NCBI GenBank assembly: GCA_022410635.1 | Contig: JAJVDF010000969.1 | Coordinates: 226,591-290,590 of the forward strand | DNA from: Tretioscincus oriximinensis | Taxonomy: Eukaryota > Chordata > Lepidosauria > Squamata > Gymnophthalmidae | Reading direction: 5' to 3' | Length of the DNA stretch: 64,000 bases | In this document: positions 1 through 10,512 of the stretch, one piece after another | How positions within the stretch are numbered: the stretch's first letter is position 1 | Layout of the letters: each line of letters begins with the position of its first letter | Made by a program: the position numbers and the translations under genes | The notes under the pieces: model-generated | The model's input: the letters and a program-made list of their open reading frames with translations, nothing else | Databases searched by the model: none | Told to the model about the DNA's origin: nothing

Positions 1-87
1 TTTGATTGCTAGGAAGCATCAAAGCTGGTCTCCCTTGATTAATATCGACCTCAGGACATATTGGAGGACATACTGACTGAGTCAGAA

Positions 88-505
88 GAACATAAGAAGT
101 TAAGGAGAGCCCTGCTGAATGGGGCCAGAGACCATCTAGTCCAGCATAGTAGCCTAACAATTTCACCTGGGCAATCTTAGGCAAAAGAAGGCAAAAGTCC
201 CTCACCTGTTCTTGACTTCCTGCAAATGGTATTTCAGGAATCCTGTCGGTTTGCTCCATCTCAGGGGCTGTATCAAGCTCTTTATACCCTTGGTGTCCAT
301 GAACTTGCCTAATCCTGTCTTAAAACTATCTAGGCTGCTCTTCTGGAAGTGAATTCCACAGGCCAATGAGCCTCTGGGTGAAAAAATGCTTGCTCTTGGC
401 TGACCTCACTCTTAGGACCTTTCTTATTTTCCATTTTAAAATCTGGCGACATTGCCCTGGTCCCTCATATTCAAGGCTTTTCTGTTTCCTCTGACACCAG
501 TCTCC
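88..505 (-). mobile_element. CR1-like LINE 3' fragment (family B)
   Basis: The sequence matches, with many substitutions, the copy at 52405-53025. It shares the blocks around 'aacataagaag', 'ctgcaaatggtatttcagga', 'cctgtcttaaaactatc' and 'ccaatgagcctctgggtgaaaaaa'. The opposite orientation of the same blocks occurs at 812-1371. In the intact copies the minus strand encodes the C-terminal end of a LINE reverse transcriptase. Only the terminal ORF and 3' UTR remain. The clade (CR1 or L2-like) is inferred from the reading of the terminal peptide. Confidence 0.6.
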
Positions 506-745
506 CCCACGTCATCTTAAGCTACCACTCTCCAATCGACAGTCTGGTAAGTTCTATCTCTGTCCTTCCCTACTGTCCTTGTGGTAGAAAAGTACTCAGA
601 GGCCTTTCTAAAAACTATGCAACAATGTGATGGTAAGAATGACAGTATGGCATGCGATGGGGCCTTCTCCCTCCGNTCTGTCCCGCGCAGGGCCGTGAAA
701 TCGCTTGAAAGCACGAAAAGTTCCTCCCTGCCACATCCACACAAA

Positions 746-808
746 GGCCCTGTCCCCACTGAACCTTATTTTGGCTTATATCTTGGGACAGAATTTGGCC
801 ATCCACAT
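746..808. mobile_element. Half of a MITE (GGCC..GTCCCCACTGA family)
   Basis: A block beginning GGCCCTGTCCCCACTGAACC and running through 'ttggcttatatcttgggacag' closely matches the left end of the element at 1574-1691 and the inverted right end at 40693-40845. Only one terminus is visible, so this is a fragment, abutting the LINE that begins at 812. Confidence 0.45.
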
Positions 809-811
809 TTG

Positions 812-1371
812 AGGCCCCATTTGGAATATTATGTACAATTCTGGTCACCACATCTCAAAAAGGATATTGTAAAACTAGAGAAAGTGTAGTAAAGTAAATG
901 TAAATAAATAAAAAAAATGTAAATAAATAAATAAAGGATAACAAAAATGATAAAGGGGCTGGAAATCCGGCTGAACATCTGGGCCTCTTAGCCTCAAAGA
1001 CAGCATTTTTGAATACATGTTATCTGATTGATGTGTATAAAATCATCCACTGGATGGATGAGGTGAATAGAGAAAAATTGTTTTCTCTATCGCACAACAC
1101 CAGGGGTCATTCTTTGAAACTGCTGGGCACAAGAGTGAGGAGAAACAAGGGAAAATATTTTTTCACCCAGAGGTTCATCGGCCTTTAAAATTTACTTCCA
1201 GAAGAGGTGGTGATAGCTGGCAGCCTGGAAAGCATTGGGAGAGGATTAGACAAGTTCATGGATACCAAAGATATAAAACCGCTACTAGAATGGATGCCTT
1301 GATACCGTCTCCAAGAGGGAACAACAGGCAGTATTCTTGAAATACCATTTGCAGGGCATCAAGAACATTTG
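812..1371 (+). mobile_element. CR1-like LINE 3' fragment (family B)
   Basis: The plus strand carries the remains of the LINE reverse transcriptase C-terminus. The peptide around 812-888 resembles the 'HLEY.VQFW.P..KKDI.KLE' motif of CR1-group enzymes. It is followed by '..LFSLSHNTRGHSL' type sequence around 1080-1115 and by the 3' UTR blocks seen in the family. An AT-rich simple repeat (AAATAAATGTAAATA type, about 893-940) interrupts it. Confidence 0.6.
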
Positions 1372-1573
1372 AAGATTTTGTTTTCTTCCGTTCCAGACTG
1401 CCCAGGTGCAATTGGTGGGCCACTAGGTGGACTCCGGCCTGACTCAGCAGAGCAAACCAATTCGGGGACTGGCATAGCCTACACTAGCATGTGGATAGTA
1501 GGCTTCCTATTCCGTGGTATAGCCCAGAAGAGGGCTCAGTGGGCTATACAGGGCCACACAGAGACACACACAT

Positions 1574-1691
1574 GCCTTGTCCCCACTGAGCCTTAATACG
1601 GGTTATATCTTGGTATACAGTTTGCCCATCCACGTGCCATGTGGACTATGGCAGGGCTCCTGTTGCGAGATATAAGGCTCAGTGGGGCTCC
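1574..1691. mobile_element. MITE with GTCCCCACTGAGCC terminal inverted repeats
   Basis: The left end GCCTTGTCCCCACTGAGCC is mirrored at the right end, where the reverse complement reads GGAGCCCCACTGAGCC, followed in both arms by a TTATATCT block. The arms enclose about 60 bp. Related termini occur at 746 and 40693-40845. There is no coding capacity, so it would be a non-autonomous DNA transposon. I do not assign a superfamily because no clear TSD was seen. Its right edge is about 30 bp inside intron 1 from the FAM20A donor. Confidence 0.55.
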
Positions 1692-1722
1692 AGAGGGAGA
1701 GACTCACGTACGCCCAACGCAC

Positions 1723-2132
1723 CTGTTCCAACGGGCCACCTTCCGACGGTAATAGCGCATCACTTCTTGCCCGCTGAGCAGTTTCTCGGCCGGGCCATCG
1801 GGGGCGCTATAGAGCGGGTGCGCGAAGAGCCTCTTCAGCTTGGCGGCGGCCTCTTGGCGGCGTCTGGTGCTGCTGCTCTGCTGCTGCGTCTCCAACTCCG
1901 CCGCGGCGGCCCTGGGTGCCGTGGAGGCGGCAGTCGCTGGCGGCGGCGCGTGGTGGTGTTGGCGGGGGCAGGAGCATCGCGGCTGCTCGTCGTGATCCGC
2001 CTCGAGGGCCGGCGGGGCGGCTGTTGCCAGGCGCCTCCTGACTTGGGGCCAGAGGTGGAAGTAGAGGTCGGCGCTCAGCAGCGCTACGAGGAGCCCGAGG
2101 ATGAGCAGGCGGTCGCGGCGGATCCCCGGCAT
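1723..2132 (-). CDS. FAM20A: FAM20A first coding exon (partial gene)
   Basis: FAM20A is a pseudokinase of the secretory pathway. It binds FAM20C and activates it allosterically, so it affects phosphorylation of secreted proteins, including enamel matrix. The predicted start MPGIRRDRLL is followed by a hydrophobic signal-anchor (about residues 8-25, ending in ADLYFHLWPQV). Then comes a low-complexity Ala/Pro/Gln/His stretch and the conserved segment LFAHPLYSAP...RYYRRKVARWNR. These match what I know of mammalian FAM20A exon 1. The exon is 410 nt, about 136 codons plus two bases, and ends at CAG|GTGCGT, splitting an Arg codon. An in-frame ATG 21 codons upstream (2195) exists. I chose 2132 because it aligns with the known start and has G at -3. 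The kinase-fold exons lie outside the window to the left. Confidence 0.93.
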
Positions 2133-2202
2133 GGCCGGCAGCAGCAGCCTGGCGGCGGCCGGTCGACAACAATCCCCGCTCGCCAGAGGCGGCAAGGCGC
2201 GT

Positions 2203-2226
2203 CAGCAGCAGCAGCAGCAGCAGCAG
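2203..2226 (-). repeat. (CTG)8 triplet repeat upstream of FAM20A ATG
   Basis: Eight perfect CAG units on the plus strand, CTG in the FAM20A sense, start 71 bp upstream of the chosen ATG. They are probably transcribed as 5' UTR. Confidence 0.9.
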
Positions 2227-2422
2227 CCGCGCAGGGCGTCGGGGTGGCGTCGGGGCTCCCGCGCGTTCTTCCTCCCAGGCAGCAGGGAGTCACTGGCTTG
2301 AGGCGGGGCAGAGGCGGCAGGCAGGCAGGCGCGCCCCGGCCGGGATCATCGTGGCCTCGCTCGTGCCAGGGAGGCGGCACTGGGGGAAGAAGGAGGGGAG
2401 CAGGTTTGGCGCCGCCGGGGGC

Positions 2423-2424
<2 letters not shown>

Positions 2425-2457
<33 letters not shown>

Positions 2458-2463
2458 CAGTAG
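2425..2463 (-). repeat. (CTG)10 repeat with CTA interruptions
   Basis: Ten CAG units are followed by TAG-CAG-TAG on the plus strand, CTG/CTA in the FAM20A sense. It lies about 290-330 bp upstream of the ATG and may be 5' UTR or promoter. Confidence 0.9.
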
Positions 2464-2741
2464 GGCAAGCCGAAGCACGGTGGCCCTTGCCCCGCCGCAG
2501 CCGCCAGCGCAGGTGAGAGGGTGGGGGTGGGGCAGCTCGGCGGCTGGGTTGCCAAGTGGCAGGGCGGGGAGGGCGCTGGAAAGGACGGACGGGTTTGTTT
2601 GGACCGGGGGGAGGTTGGAAGAGCGGGAGAAACGTGCGAAGGCTCCATGACTGCTCACCTCACATACCCGCTCCCCTCCTGCTTTCTCATCGACCTCCTT
2701 TTCCCTCCCCTCCCCACCTCCTCCCCTTGGCCGCCCTGCTG

Positions 2742-2846
2742 CCCCTTCCCCCTCCTCTTCCTCCCCTCCTCCTCCCCTCCTCCTCCCCCTCCCCCTCTTC
2801 CTCTTCCCCTCCTCTTCCTCTTCCTCCTCCCCCTCTTCCTCCTCCC

Positions 2847-2881
<35 letters not shown>

Positions 2882-2966
2882 CCCCCTCTTCCTCCTCTTC
2901 CTCCTCCCCCTCTTCCTCCTCTTCCTCCTCCCCTTCTCTTCCTCCTCCTCCCCCTCCTCCTCCCCT
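2742..2966. repeat. 225-nt uninterrupted homopyrimidine/homopurine tract
   Basis: Every base from 2742 to 2966 on the plus strand is C or T, made of shuffled CCT, CTT and CCCC units such as CTCTTCCTCCTCC. The minus strand is all purine. It begins about 610 bp upstream of the FAM20A ATG. Such tracts with mirror symmetry can form triplex (H-DNA). The Glu/Arg-rich open frames across it are composition artefacts. Confidence 0.95.
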
Positions 2967-3694
2967 GCCAGCCAAACTTAGCTGGGTAGTGGCAGCTTCC
3001 TAAGCAAAATGAGCCCAATAGGAACCACCTATGCTCTGCCTCCGCCATGCCCAGCATGGTTTGCACCCATTCCTCAGCAGCACCCAAGGGCCAGGGCCAG
3101 TCTGCTGACCGAATGGAAAAGTGACTTGGAATTGGCTTTCCATTTTAAGCGAAGGCGCCTTTTCAAAGTTGCAGAACGACAAAGGGAAACTACTGGTTAC
3201 TTTGCCCACCTGTTTCAGTGATTGTGGCCCTTCTCAATCATGAGAGAAAGCGCCTTTTGTTTTTTAAGGACATGTCAAATTCTAGTTCTTATCGTGACCC
3301 CAGAGTCCAAGTGGTCAGAGAACATAGTCCATGCGCTCGGATATCAAATCAAGAGAGATTTTGACAACGTAGGAAAGAGTACATCCATCTGCCTGTTCCT
3401 CTGTCTATCTCTCCATTCTACCCTTTGTTTCATCTCTCCAGCCATTTGTGCATCAATCTACCCATTGCACCCAGTTCTTCTGTTTCTCCATCCCACCTGT
3501 CTGCCCATCCATGCATTCATCCATGCATCTATACATCGCCCACCCGTATCAATGCCTGCACTGGAAGAGGATGCTGATCCCTCAGTGAAACCCAAAGGTA
3601 AAGAGTTATGTCTTTTGATGGGATTAAACAATGCCCAAAACAGGGTGTTTCAGGCGAGGGCATTTGACTAGCTGCTGTTGCAGTGAAATCCAGT
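2967..3694. other. Unassigned upstream DNA with CATC-rich patch
   Basis: No gene or recognisable repeat was found, apart from an imperfect (CATC/CCAT)-like simple sequence at about 3400-3545. The short open frames here have no recognisable domains. Confidence 0.5.
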
Positions 3695-4190
3695 TATCAT
3701 TGAACCAGAGAGTTGGAAGGGACCTCCAACCCCCTACTCAATGCAGGACTCATTAAACTATCCCACACAGATGACTGTCCAGCCCCTGTTTGAAGACTTC
3801 CAGTGAAAGCGAACTCACCACCCCCTGTGGCAAACTGTTCCACTGGTTTATCACTCTGACTGTTAGAAAGTTTTTTCTGATATNTAATCTAAATCTACTC
3901 CCTTGCAGTTTCATTATATTGTTTCTAGTCCTTCCATGTGNCAATGAGAACAATGCTGATCCCTCTGCTCTGTGAACATAGAACAAAAGAACATAAGAAG
4001 AGCCATACTGGATCAGGCCACAGCCCNTCAAGTCCAGCACCTGGGCAATCCGAACAGAGGAAAGCAAAATATGCTCCTTGTTCATGTGGNAGCCCTTCAG
4101 ATATTTGGAGAGATCTATCAATCTCCTCTCAGTCTTCTCTTTTGCAGACTAAACATCCCTAGATCCTTTAACCATTCCTCATAGGACATG
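3695..4190 (-). mobile_element. CR1 LINE 3' end, interrupted
   Basis: The minus strand encodes the CR1 reverse-transcriptase C-terminus (peptides like RIRNN..KLQGSRFRL, NFLTVRVINQWNSLP, SLEVFKQ), followed by the CR1 3' UTR near 3695. It matches 12738-13386 closely. The copy is interrupted at about 3976-4089 by a family-B LINE tail. Several N bases and stops show it is dead. Confidence 0.85.
3976..4089 (-). mobile_element. Family-B LINE tail nested in CR1
   Basis: The block from 'acatagaacaaaagaacat' to 'gctccttgttcatg' equals the 3' end of the LINE at 52405-53025. It separates CR1 sequence that is continuous in the copy at 12738-13386 ('ctctgtga' joins 'cagcccttcagatatttg'). The insertion is therefore younger than this CR1. 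Confidence 0.75.
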
Positions 4191-4678
4191 CTTTTCTTAN
4201 ATTTCTTCCCCTTTGCCCTGTGCTCTCTTACACTTAAACCTTTCTTCAGCACTCTTTGTAGGGAGGGAGGGAAATAGGAAAATACAAATAATAATCTGGT
4301 GTAATTATGGAACATTTTTAACATATTCTGACCTATTGAAAATAACAAATATTGTGTATGCAGAAGATATTATGGCACCTGCTTCAAAATGCTTACTGTG
4401 ATGACGGGATCAGGGCCTCTTATTTCTTAATATAGCTGGGCCCTGAGACACCCACAATCCCTTCCCAGTTCTCCACCTCTCCACTATTAAATTACAACTT
4501 TTGGATCTCTGGGGTTTATACTTGAACACTTGCCCCCTAAAAATCCCCAGCCAGAATCTAGTCCTGCTACTATAGGTGCATAGGCCCAAAACCTCTTGTA
4601 ATATTTAAATGAATCCCCTGCTGACTGTTTATTCAAAGGTTAAGTGTAACACCAGCTTCCCTTCCAGAGATGTAATGT
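4191..4678. other. Unassigned intergenic DNA
   Basis: AT-rich sequence with no gene, recognisable element or simple repeat. Confidence 0.5.
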
Positions 4679-5160
4679 ATATGGATAGACTGACCAGATT
4701 TTCTGAGGCCCAAACCGGGGTAATTAATATTCATGCTAATTTACATATTCAAAAATATGCAAATCACCCACTAACATTTTATTTTTTTATTGGGGGGAGG
4801 ATGCCTTCAGGACCTGGCCCGGGTTGCCAGAGCCCCCTAGTGGTGGTGCAGTGATTTTTTAAAAAAACAAAATTCAAGAATATTTTTTTTAAATTATGCA
4901 ATAATTTTTTGAAGTGTGTGAGGAATTTTTATTTTTTACTGTGGGGAGGGTGCCTTCAGGAACTGGCCCCAGATGCCAGAGGGGGTGGGGGTGTGATGGT
5001 GCAGTGAATTTTCTTTACAAAAACCTTTTTTCAAACAAAATTTTTTTAAAAAAATTTTTCCTCAGCAAAAACCGGGGAAATGGCGACCCTCACAAAAGGT
5101 TGGGGAAGTCACCCCAAAACCGGGTTTCCCACCAGAAGGAGTCATCTGGTCAGCCTATGT
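4679..5160. mobile_element. Possible non-autonomous DNA transposon with internal tandem duplication
   Basis: The left edge 'atggatagactgaccagatt' and the inverted right edge (reverse complement 'ccatacataggctgaccag') form a short imperfect terminal inverted repeat. Inside, two ~140-bp units are tandemly arranged (about 4770-4905 and 4912-5040), each with 'gggaggatgccttcaggacctggccc..gccagag' type sequence and 'tggtgcagtga'. ACCGGGG motifs flank them. No coding capacity. hAT-like assignment is a guess. Confidence 0.4.
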
Positions 5161-6326
5161 ATGGAACATATACATTTGCGAGTATTGTAAGTATTTAAAC
5201 AATAGAAGAAACTTTATTTTACAAAACATGAATAAGGAACCTGAAAACAGAATTATTTCAAGACAAAAACCTCCCCCTTTCTGCTGGAGTTTTCTGGATA
5301 CAATAATATTTAACTCTGTTTTTTTCCCCCCTCTCTTTCCACAGAGAGCTGTTTTTCTTCTGTTTTATGTACAGTTGCACCACAGACTTAAGTATCTCTT
5401 TAATGCTTAAATTGCCCTTCTTGGGACAGTTAAGTATCTCCACTTAACCCTCCCAGTTCACTACCTCAAAGTATTACTTTAGCTGCCTTTCCTCCAGCAA
5501 GATTAAAGCCTTAATCTTCTCTCTCTGCTTGTCCAACAACACTCCCCAATCCTCAAACCAAGAACACTCCTTCCAGTCCCAATTTGGACCAACACTGGGA
5601 AATTTCTGCCCCCCGGAAACTTGTCCCTGNCGGGAGAAATTCCTGCCAGGACTTCTGCCCCTGCCCCTTTTTGTCACATGATTGCTGGAAGTCACATGAC
5701 CCCAAATGATGGCCAGCTGGAAGTCACATGGCTGCTCAAGGAAAAAGTACCTAGGGGGAGGGGAAAACTTGGAACCGGGAGTTTTCCCCTCCTATAGGTT
5801 CCAAAATTACATGAGAAACTCATTTATGTATGGGTTTCTAGTATGATTTTGCATCCCTGGTTTGGATTCTCCTTTTTAATATCATAAAAACCCCTTAGCC
5901 TTGATTGGCTCCTTTGGGGTCACATCTCCTCTTCCATCCTGGCTTCTCCTAGTAGCCATGGTGCCTGCTGGACAGAGGGCCCCCCCTCCCTGTGGGGTTT
6001 CTTGGCAAGCCACTTCCAGTTAGATACAGTCATCACACTTAACATGTTTTTATAGGAAATGTTGTCCAAGGCAAACCACAGGGCATGATGTTCATGTTGT
6101 CATGTGCACTATTTGGTCCAAGGCTGTAGAGCTTTGGCAGCAACTCTTCTATTTGTAATTATTTTAAAATATGGTAATTTTAATTATCTGGAAAATTTCA
6201 TCATCTGTGCAACCACCACATGGCAAGGCTGTTTAATAGGAGGATGGAAGCATGTGCTTCCAAGCAATTTTTAACTCAGATCCCAAAGTCCTTTCAGTTG
6301 AGAAGGATGGAGTATGAAACTAGATA
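5161..6326. other. Unassigned intergenic DNA
   Basis: No gene or recognised repeat. A CCGG-containing stretch at about 5590-5800 (cggga/ggaac blocks) might be an old repeat, but I cannot place it. Confidence 0.45.
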
Positions 6327-6650
6327 CGGATAGCTCAGTTGCTTAGGAATTCGTCTCTCGCCTGGGAGATCGGGTTTCGAAGCCCTGTGTTGGAAGTGGG
6401 GAGGGGTGAGCACCTTCCACTAGCCTGTAGCTCTAGCCAACCCAGCTATTCAAAAGCATGAATTGCAAGAAATTGCAACTGACTGCAAGTAGATACATGG
6501 GAACCACTATAGCCTGGTGGGGAAGATAGAATGTGAGCCTTTGGGCAAAATATATCCTTGTAAGCCGCTTTGAGTCCCTTTGAAAGGTGAGAAAAGCGGG
6601 GTATAAGAACCAAGTTCTTCTTCTTCTTCTTCTCCTCCTCCTCTCCATTT
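6327..6650 (+). mobile_element. tRNA-derived SINE, (TTC)n tail (type A)
   Basis: The head has an A-box-like TAGCTCAGTTG and a B-box-like GGTTTCGAAGCCC. The body runs to 'gtaagccgctttgagtccc' and 'gagaaaagcggggtataag' and ends in (TTC)n(TCC)n. A near-identical full copy is at 33168-33460 and a tail fragment at 43222-43292. The structure fits squamate Sauria-type SINEs. Confidence 0.8.
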
Positions 6651-8104
6651 AAAACAGCATCTTCCTAAAGGAATTTTCAATGCATAACATCAGTTTCCAC
6701 TTAGTTGAAGTCCATTTTTTACTTCCTCGACTTCAATATAGTTGCTTTTTACTTCCTAACTCCAACATTTATGGGCAAACAGGGAGAAACGATGTTTGTT
6801 TTACTGAAGGTGGGTGGCTGTATTCTGGAATGACTGTATATACATTTTAGTGGCATAGTAAAAGGTTGAGCTGCCAAACCTCATGTTTCCGGGGCAAACA
6901 TTTGGCACCCCCCTATTCTTGCAAACAGCAAATCTTCCCCTCTCCCTCCTGGCTCCACTTATCTGGTAATGGAATGACACTGCAGAGCTGACACAACATG
7001 CATCTTCAAGGTCAAAATCAAGTGCTTAAAATCACACCAAGAAATAAGAGCAGCATCTGTTCCACCATTATCTCCCTGCCTCACTCCCCTATGACTCTGA
7101 TAAACTGAGCTCGAAACTTTCTTTATATACTGTATAACTTGTGGATTAAGCCCCACTGCAACTGTGCAATGCAGCAGGGTGCTAGTGAGGGTGGGAGTGC
7201 TCACTACAAATTCCTGGAGCTGGCGGTGGCAGATGTGGTGGATGAGTAGGCATGTTTACTGACAGTGGGTAATGGTGAGTTTTTTTAATGTAGCCGGTGG
7301 CCTGTGTCCACGAAGACCATTGCAGCATGAGGTGGGTCATTTGGCAGTTGTTTGGCCAATCGGCCTCCCAGCCCCTTGCCTATTCGTCCCTTGCCTCCTC
7401 CCTTGCCTGCACTCTCCAGCTGCCTCAGAGGCTTCTATGTGCTATATGTGCTGGATCTGACACCTGCAACAGATGTTGGACATGTAGTACAAAGAAAAGT
7501 CTGTGCCTCAGAAGCAGGGCTTGTGGCACACAAGCACATAAGACCAACTGCACCTGATATCTTAGAAGCCTACCTCTGGAGTAGCTAGCTTCAGACTTCT
7601 AGTTCCTACCCCCAATTGCCTGCACCTGCTGCCAGCATTGCCCATACTGCCCTGTAGGACTGCTGCTGCCTGTTGCCAATAATGCAGCTGGGCAGTGTAG
7701 TGGTGGGCAGATGGTGTAACAATTTGCCAGTGCAGATCTTGCCCCCAGATGTCACATCCAGTTTCGCTCCTTCAAGGAAATCTGGGGAGCATACCAGGGG
7801 CAGACCGAATGGTCCCAAGGGCTGGATCTAGCCCCTGGCCCTTACATATAGGTTTTCCATTCCTTGCCTACATCATCTCTAGAATAAATAATAATAAAAT
7901 CAATGAATTACATGGTGATTGTACTGCTGGGGCAGAACTGCGAGAAGCACACACTGATTTTGTCTATCACTGGAATCTGGTGCTACACATTCAGGGGTTT
8001 TGCCAATACAAAATCTCCAGATGTGCATCAATGGTGCCATTCTCATGAATGCAGTTGTACTTTTCAGTGACTTGCACATACAGGCCAATTTAGCTAAGGT
8101 AGAA
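6651..8104. other. Unassigned intergenic DNA
   Basis: No gene or recognised repeat. Several open frames of 60-99 codons overlap in different phases without domain content and look like chance. Confidence 0.45.
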
Positions 8105-8292
8105 ACATTTATTTATTTATTTGTACTTATATCCCGCCCTATACCCGAAGGTCTCACGGCGGCCAACCATAGGGTGGGGCACATAACTTTCGTTGCTTTC
8201 TCCACAACACACATCTTGTGAAGTAGTTGGGACTGAGAGAGTTCTAAAGAACTGTGACTGGCTCAAGGTCACCCAGCTGGCTTTCATGGAGG
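8105..8292 (-). mobile_element. tRNA-derived SINE, (AAATAAAT)n tail (type B), truncated
   Basis: Read on the minus strand this contains 'ggtgaccttgagccagtcac', 'gagaaagcaacgaaagtta', 'gagaccttcgggtatagggc' and an ATAAATAAATAAAT tail. The tRNA head is missing. The same family occurs at 10284-10512, 17584-17826, 33783-33900 and 47083-47256. Confidence 0.8.
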
Positions 8293-10283
8293 AGTGTTTC
8301 ACATTATCAGGGGAAAGGGCCAAGAAAGCTATTTTTTTATAATGCAATATATATTTTCTTCATACTTCACTTATGCTACTATGATGTGAGTGCCATCGAA
8401 GCGTAAGGCAAGCCACAAAAAACAATGTCTGGATGAAACTTCAGCGCTCATCAATAGCAAAGAGTAGCAGAAGGGAACTGTTTGTTTCAAAGGAAGAAGC
8501 TAAATGCTATTTAAAAAGACAGCCCTTTAGATAGCTAAGGCTGTCTTCAATTATCATAAATATCCTGGCAAGATGTATTGTTTTCTTTCCTTTTTCACTT
8601 AATTCTAAAAGAGCTGTAAATAAAGCTGAGACAGTTTGGTAACAGCTTTCCTTTTGGCAAACCGGTTTTGTCAGAAAGATGGGTTTAGTAGCTCCTTGTA
8701 TCACAATGTGTTGCTGTTTCTGTTAGTTTTATTTGTTACAGTGGGTCTCTGGAGGAGAAGTTCAATGGAAGGAGATTCAACAGATTCTTCAAAAACTCAT
8801 TAAAATATGTTATGGACTTCAGATGCATGGAGATAGGATTCTTTTAAATAGAAAGTTATTTGTTATGGTTTTTAATATATTTAAAGTTAAAGCACTTTTT
8901 ATTAGGAAATTTTCATCAGAATTCGTTCAATCTTAATAAATCTGCTTCACCATCACTGTCTTAACTATCCCAAAACATCATTGAAAATATCAGTTTAAAA
9001 GAACCAAAATAAAAAGAGAACCAAAATGCCTTACCCATCTTAGAATGTTCAAAGATTCTGAATAAAATGTTCAGGAAAATAACAACTGTTGTTTATTTGG
9101 AAGTCCCAGTTATGGGTAGAGATGAGACAGAAATTGNGGGTGAGCATCCTTCTTTAACTAATTTGCATCCCCATGATCTAAGGGATGCAAAGGGACACAA
9201 TTAGTATCCACCAATACAGCACACAATACGGAATATGGGTTTGTGCCTGGGGAGCACTAACCTGGCCGGTCACAATAGGCAGCTTTGCTGAGGGCCAGAA
9301 AAGCAGTGGTAGTAAGAGCAGTGGCATCCAGCTGGGTTAGCGTGGAGGTGAGGAAAGGCAATGGACGGTAGGGGGGCTAGAGGGCCATTCCATTAATGGG
9401 CTTCTAAATGGCCATCCTCTACTANTAATATAAGGGAATATATGAGGACCCTGCTGACTCAGACCACATTCTGTCTAGTTCAGCATCCTGTCTCACATAA
9501 TGTCCATCGATTGCTTGTGGGCAATCGCAAAATCTTGACCTGCAATTGACATTTAGAAGCACTTTGCGTATCACTCCAAATTGGAGAAGTGATAAGAAAG
9601 GTTCTTATACATGAGTCCACCTTTCTGAAATTGGTTCCAATGTTATTATTATACTAAGTATTCCAATGGTGGGATCCCTCTCCTGACTNCTACTCACAGT
9701 TGACTTAGACTGTAAGAAGCTGCAACTTGCTGTGGAACTTACGCTGCGGGCTTTTGTTTATGTAACTGTAGATGTTATTTGTTTAACTGAAGAGATGCAG
9801 AAGAAACTAAAATAAATCAAATGGTCATAGGATCCTCCTGTTCTAATTAAATATGGAGAAAAAACTCAAGACATGCATTTTAATTCAATTTGATGTAGTT
9901 AATTACTATAGCTAAAAGATAAAATAATTGGAAACAGCCCTGCAACTCTTTTTTTCCAGGGAGGAGGGGTGTCTGCAAACAGGTCACTTAGAGGTTGTGG
10001 CATTGGTGGTGAGAGGACGCTGGAGGGGCCTGTCTACCCACCATTCTATAATCTTAAAACTTGACATAAACGTTGAAGGTGCCAAGATCCAGAAATGGTA
10101 CCAAGATCCAGACATGGGGCACCAGTTCTGACACGTGTGGCACAATCGAGGTGGGAGGGTGTCAGACAAGTGTCTGTCAGCTGAATTTCGTAGGATTATA
10201 GTTGCGCCTCAAAGAACACTCCCAAACATAGCCTACCCAGGATTTTTAAAATATTGGACAGATGGTGCTAAATAAAAGCCAGT
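8293..10283. other. Unassigned AT-rich intergenic DNA
   Basis: No gene, SINE, LINE or LTR could be recognised. The open frames present are short and without domains. Confidence 0.45.
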
Positions 10284-10512
10284 TTAGTATAGCGATTAGA
10301 GTGTTGGACTCTTATCTGGTAGTCTCCCGGCTTGATTCCCCACTCCTCCATGAAGCCAGATAGGTGACCTTGGGCCAGTCACAGTTCTTTAGAACTCCCT
10401 CAACACCCCCTACATTACAGGGTGTCTGTTGTGGAGAAAGCAACAAAAGCTATATGTGCCACCCTTTGGTTGGCTGCCCTAAGATCTTCAGGTATAAATA
10501 AATAAATAATGA
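10284..10512 (+). mobile_element. tRNA-derived SINE, (AAATAAAT)n tail (type B), full-length
   Basis: The head has an A box (TAGTATAGCGATTAGAG) and a B box (GGCTTGATTCCCC). The body 'ggtgaccttgggccagtcac' to 'cttcaggtataaataaataa' follows. This is the most complete plus-strand copy of this family in the window. Confidence 0.82.

Larger units (their letters stand above)
1..1722 (-). other. FAM20A: FAM20A intron 1, 5' part
   Basis: This is intron because the exon at 1723-2132 ends in a consensus donor (minus-strand CAG|GTGCGT), so everything left of it is intron 1 as far as the window goes. It holds two CR1-like LINE fragments and copies of one MITE family, annotated separately. Nothing exon-like was recognised in it. 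Confidence 0.8.
2133..2640 (-). promoter_or_regulatory. FAM20A: FAM20A 5' UTR and CpG-rich promoter region
   Basis: The DNA from about 1740 to 2620 is GC- and CpG-rich, unlike the AT-rich surroundings, and sits directly upstream of and across the first coding exon, as expected of a CpG-island promoter. No TATA box is obvious and the transcription start cannot be set from sequence alone, so the split between 5' UTR and promoter is unknown. Two triplet repeats lie inside it. Confidence 0.7.

Noticed and set aside
1641..2516. 291-codon plus-strand open frame across the GC-rich region
   Set aside because: It is the antisense of FAM20A exon 1 and its 5' region. Its Gly/Arg/Gln/Ala runs come from GC richness and CAG repeats, with no domain.
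2290..3087. 265-codon minus-strand frame with Glu/Arg/Gly runs and a poly-Leu stretch
   Set aside because: It is produced by the homopurine strand of the 2742-2966 tract and the CTG repeat. No codon bias or homology expected of a gene.
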